A model generated the notes under the pieces. That model saw nothing but the letters and a program-made list of their open reading frames with translations. It was not told the origin of the DNA and searched no databases. A stretch of DNA of 64,000 bases, taken from positions 368,889 through 432,888 of the forward strand of contig JBEKAA010000004.1 in the NCBI GenBank assembly GCA_050018455.1. Reading direction: 5' to 3'. A program made the position numbers and the translations under genes. Below, piece by piece: positions 62,513-64,000 of this stretch. The stretch is from RBG-13-68-16 sp050018455. Its GTDB lineage: Bacteria; Acidobacteriota; Thermoanaerobaculia; Thermoanaerobaculales; Thermoanaerobaculaceae. Positions within the stretch are counted from its first letter, which is position 1. Each line of letters opens with the position of its first letter.

Positions 62513-63596
62513 ACGTTCCCACAATGGTCACCGGCGTGCCCACGTGTACGTGGGCGTACAGACGGTCCATGTCCTCGTTGGTCAACGCAACGCACCCGTC
62601 GGTCCAGTCCCGTCCCTCGCCGCCATCGCCGTGGATCTCGATCAGGCTCCCGATGCCGGCCCGCGTCGGAATGGTACCTCGGGTGCGGCCGAGGGCGAAG
62701 CGCATCCGGTCCTCGTCGTTGGGGTAGTTGATCAGGAGCGCCTTGTTGTATCGCGAAGCGGGCGCCTGCTTGGCCTCGACGACGTGGTACCTGCCCTCGG
62801 GAGTCGCGCGGTCGCCGGAGTGTTCCTTGCGTCGGAGGCCGTTGGCGCCGAGCTCGGCGGCGTAGCTCGCAACCGTTCTTCCTGCCCTGTACAGGACCAC
62901 TCTCCGGCGCAGCTTGTCCACGATGATCGCCGCGTCCCCGGTGCGACGGGACTCCTCGATCGTCTGCTCGGCCCATCCACGCCACGTTCGCAGGTTTGCG
63001 GGGTCGGAGAAGCGGGCGTGCAGGGCACTCCAGGTCCCGTGCACGACCGACGCGTTTCCGCGCACTTTCAGCAGTTCGTCGCCGGCTTCCTGGTGGCGCC
63101 CCCCGGAGGCCAACTTCTCGCTCAGCCGGAAGCTGATGAGCGCCTGCTGCATGGAAGTGGCTTCGCGGCGTCCCATTCCCGCTTCGTTGATTTCCGCCTG
63201 GGCCCTCGCAATCTCGTACCGCCCTTCGACCTGCAGGGCGGCGTACCGGGCTTCGGCCTGGCTCTGAGCGGCACGCACCGCCGTCGTCGCGTCGTGCGCG
63301 GCCCGTAACACTCGGAGCCATGCCGCCTCGGACCGGCCGACGGACCCCTCCCACCACGGGGCGTTGACCTCCGCGGCCGTGGCGATCTCGGCGATCGCGA
63401 CGAGCTGCTCGATCAACTTCGCCTTGGATGGAGCGGCGGGGCGGACGATCGCGATGGCTCTGCGGGCCGCCCGCCGAGGAGCGTCCGCATCCGGCACGGG
63501 CCGGTGCGAGCAGCCCACGAGAAGCAGCGCGGTCGTTGCGACCGCACAAACAGAAGAACGGCGGCGGTTGCCCGCCGCCGTTCCGAGGTGAAACAA
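62502..63596 (-). CDS. Lipoprotein with a YkuD-type L,D-transpeptidase domain
   Basis: A lipobox (ALLLVGC) follows a hydrophobic stretch and arginines, so it is an anchored lipoprotein. Residues about 55-200 are helical and Ala/Arg-rich. The C-terminal YkuD domain has IVDKLRRRVVLYRAG and the active site IEIHGDGG, then RDWTDGCVALTNEDM with the catalytic Cys. The start is unclear. TTG 63596 has TAAGG nine bases upstream and GTG 63617 is a longer option. Both lie before a strong hairpin at 63556-63583, so translation runs through the terminator-like sequence. It is followed by a second transpeptidase. Confidence 0.82.
   Translation of the reverse strand: MFHLGTAAGNRRRSSVCAVATTALLLVGCSHRPVPDADAPRRAARRAIAIVRPAAPSKAKLIEQLVAIAEIATAAEVNAPWWEGSVGRSEAAWLRVLRAAHDATTAVRAAQSQAEARYAALQVEGRYEIARAQAEINEAGMGRREATSMQQALISFRLSEKLASGGRHQEAGDELLKVRGNASVVHGTWSALHARFSDPANLRTWRGWAEQTIEESRRTGDAAIIVDKLRRRVVLYRAGRTVASYAAELGANGLRRKEHSGDRATPEGRYHVVEAKQAPASRYNKALLINYPNDEDRMRFALGRTRGTIPTRAGIGSLIEIHGDGGEGRDWTDGCVALTNEDMDRLYAHVHVGTPVTIVGTYEH
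63556..63583 (-). terminator. Intrinsic-terminator-like hairpin after the Ala/Lys-rich gene
   Basis: On the minus strand GAACGGCGGCGG and CCGCCGCCGTTC form a perfect 12-bp stem with a GCAA loop, followed by TTCTGTTTG. It lies 25 bp after the stop of the Ala/Lys-rich gene. The T-tract is imperfect and the stem overlaps the likely 5' coding end of the next gene, so it may act as an attenuator. Confidence 0.6.
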
Positions 63597-63607
63597 GGCA
63601 AACAGCC

Positions 63608-64000
63608 TTACTTGCACTTGAACTTGGTCTTGATGCCGTCGAGGTCCTTGGCGATCGGCTCAACCGCACCCTTGAGGGTGTCAGCTGCGGCCTTGGCGCC
63701 GAAGAAGTCTTCCTTGGCGAACTTGGCATCGAGATCAGCAGCCTGGTTCTTCATGGTGTCCAGGTTGCCCTTTACGGCTTCGAGGTCCTTCTTCACTTCC
63801 TTGGCCCGCTTGGCGCGGTTGCATTTCTCGACGTCGGCGAGCAGCTTGTTGGCGTTGTCGAGGGCAGCCTTGGCGGCGTCGATGGAGGCCTTGGCTTCGT
63901 TCTTCGCCTTCTCCTTGCCCGCAACGGCGGCATCCTTGGCAGCGTTGGCAGCGTTGGTGGCGTCGGTGATCAGCTGCTTGGCCTTGGTGTAGGAACGGAA
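63608..64000 (-). CDS. Ala/Lys-rich helical coiled-coil protein, 5' end outside the window
   Basis: The frame is open from the window edge to TAA at 63608-63610, giving 130 visible residues. They are dominated by Ala, Lys, Asp and Glu in helical heptad patterns (ATNAANAAKDAAVAGKEKAK, DAAKAALDNANKLLADVEK), with a Cys near the middle and a final CK. The composition resembles alanine-zipper or Lpp-like surface helices. Its position ahead of two L,D-transpeptidases suggests an envelope protein, but any signal sequence would lie beyond the window. Function is not established. Confidence 0.65.
   Translation of the reverse strand, partial: FRSYTKAKQLITDATNAANAAKDAAVAGKEKAKNEAKASIDAAKAALDNANKLLADVEKCNRAKRAKEVKKDLEAVKGNLDTMKNQAADLDAKFAKEDFFGAKAAADTLKGAVEPIAKDLDGIKTKFKCK

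Overview
This 64 kb window is high-GC bacterial chromosome (about two-thirds G+C by eye) with a Gram-negative, housekeeping-rich gene set: a purine operon, one complete rRNA operon, fatty-acid and phospholipid genes, a type IV pilus ATPase, L,D-transpeptidases and an HpnN-like RND exporter. There is no phage, plasmid or large genomic island. The gene mix and the 16S text give me an impression of Acidobacteriota (Thermoanaerobaculia/Holophagae-like). That is inference only; the full 16S gene at 10862-12415 would settle it.

Layout. 1-6931: end of a metallo-beta-lactamase-fold hydrolase, then purS-purQ-purL-purF-purM-purN, a near-complete set for turning PRPP into formylglycinamidine and AIR intermediates. 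6932-9040: a small mobile-DNA scar in which an IS3-family element (7355-8618) separates a broken cysteine-rich secreted-protein gene from a 5'-truncated IS1-like transposase. 9248-10474: a PilT-like ATPase, divergent from the rRNA operon (two tandem promoters, 16S, tRNA-Ile, tRNA-Ala, 23S, 5S, terminator; 10600-16080). 16387-21880: a receiver-PAS-GGDEF-EAL protein, a secreted protein and an ABC exporter pair. 22002-26202: S-adenosylhomocysteinase and a LiaF-like/LytS/LytTR signalling unit. 26515-38870: ilvE, a frameshifted aminotransferase, a ligase-M20 peptidase fusion, Nif3, cinA-thpR-plsY-gpsA, an RluA-type pseudouridine synthase and a small histidine kinase. 39215-48516: acyl-CoA synthetase, MBL hydrolase, polysaccharide deacetylase, pgsA, an MMPL exporter and a Lon-like protease. 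48558-52094: small proteins, a MntA/HepT toxin-antitoxin pair with a broken toxin, a flavoprotein-rubredoxin fusion, and two small membrane-protein genes lying between inverted copies of a ~240 bp palindromic element. 52697-60921: ffh, rpsP-khpA-rimM-trmD, a methyltransferase, rplS-rnhB and a large TPR protein. 61159-64000: a cell-envelope cluster with two L,D-transpeptidases and an Ala/Lys-rich coiled-coil protein cut by the window edge.

The most unusual signal is not a gene. At least twelve places, nearly all between genes, carry short tandem arrays of 7-bp or 8-bp words. Most occur as inverted pairs around a unique core. In the largest sites several word families are nested in mirror order (A-B-C, core, C'-B'-A'). 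The same word families recur at distant loci and in every gene orientation, so they are not simply terminators. I do not recognise this class of element. Several promoters in the window place the -10 box exactly where transcription would begin on the start codon, which suggests frequent leaderless transcription.
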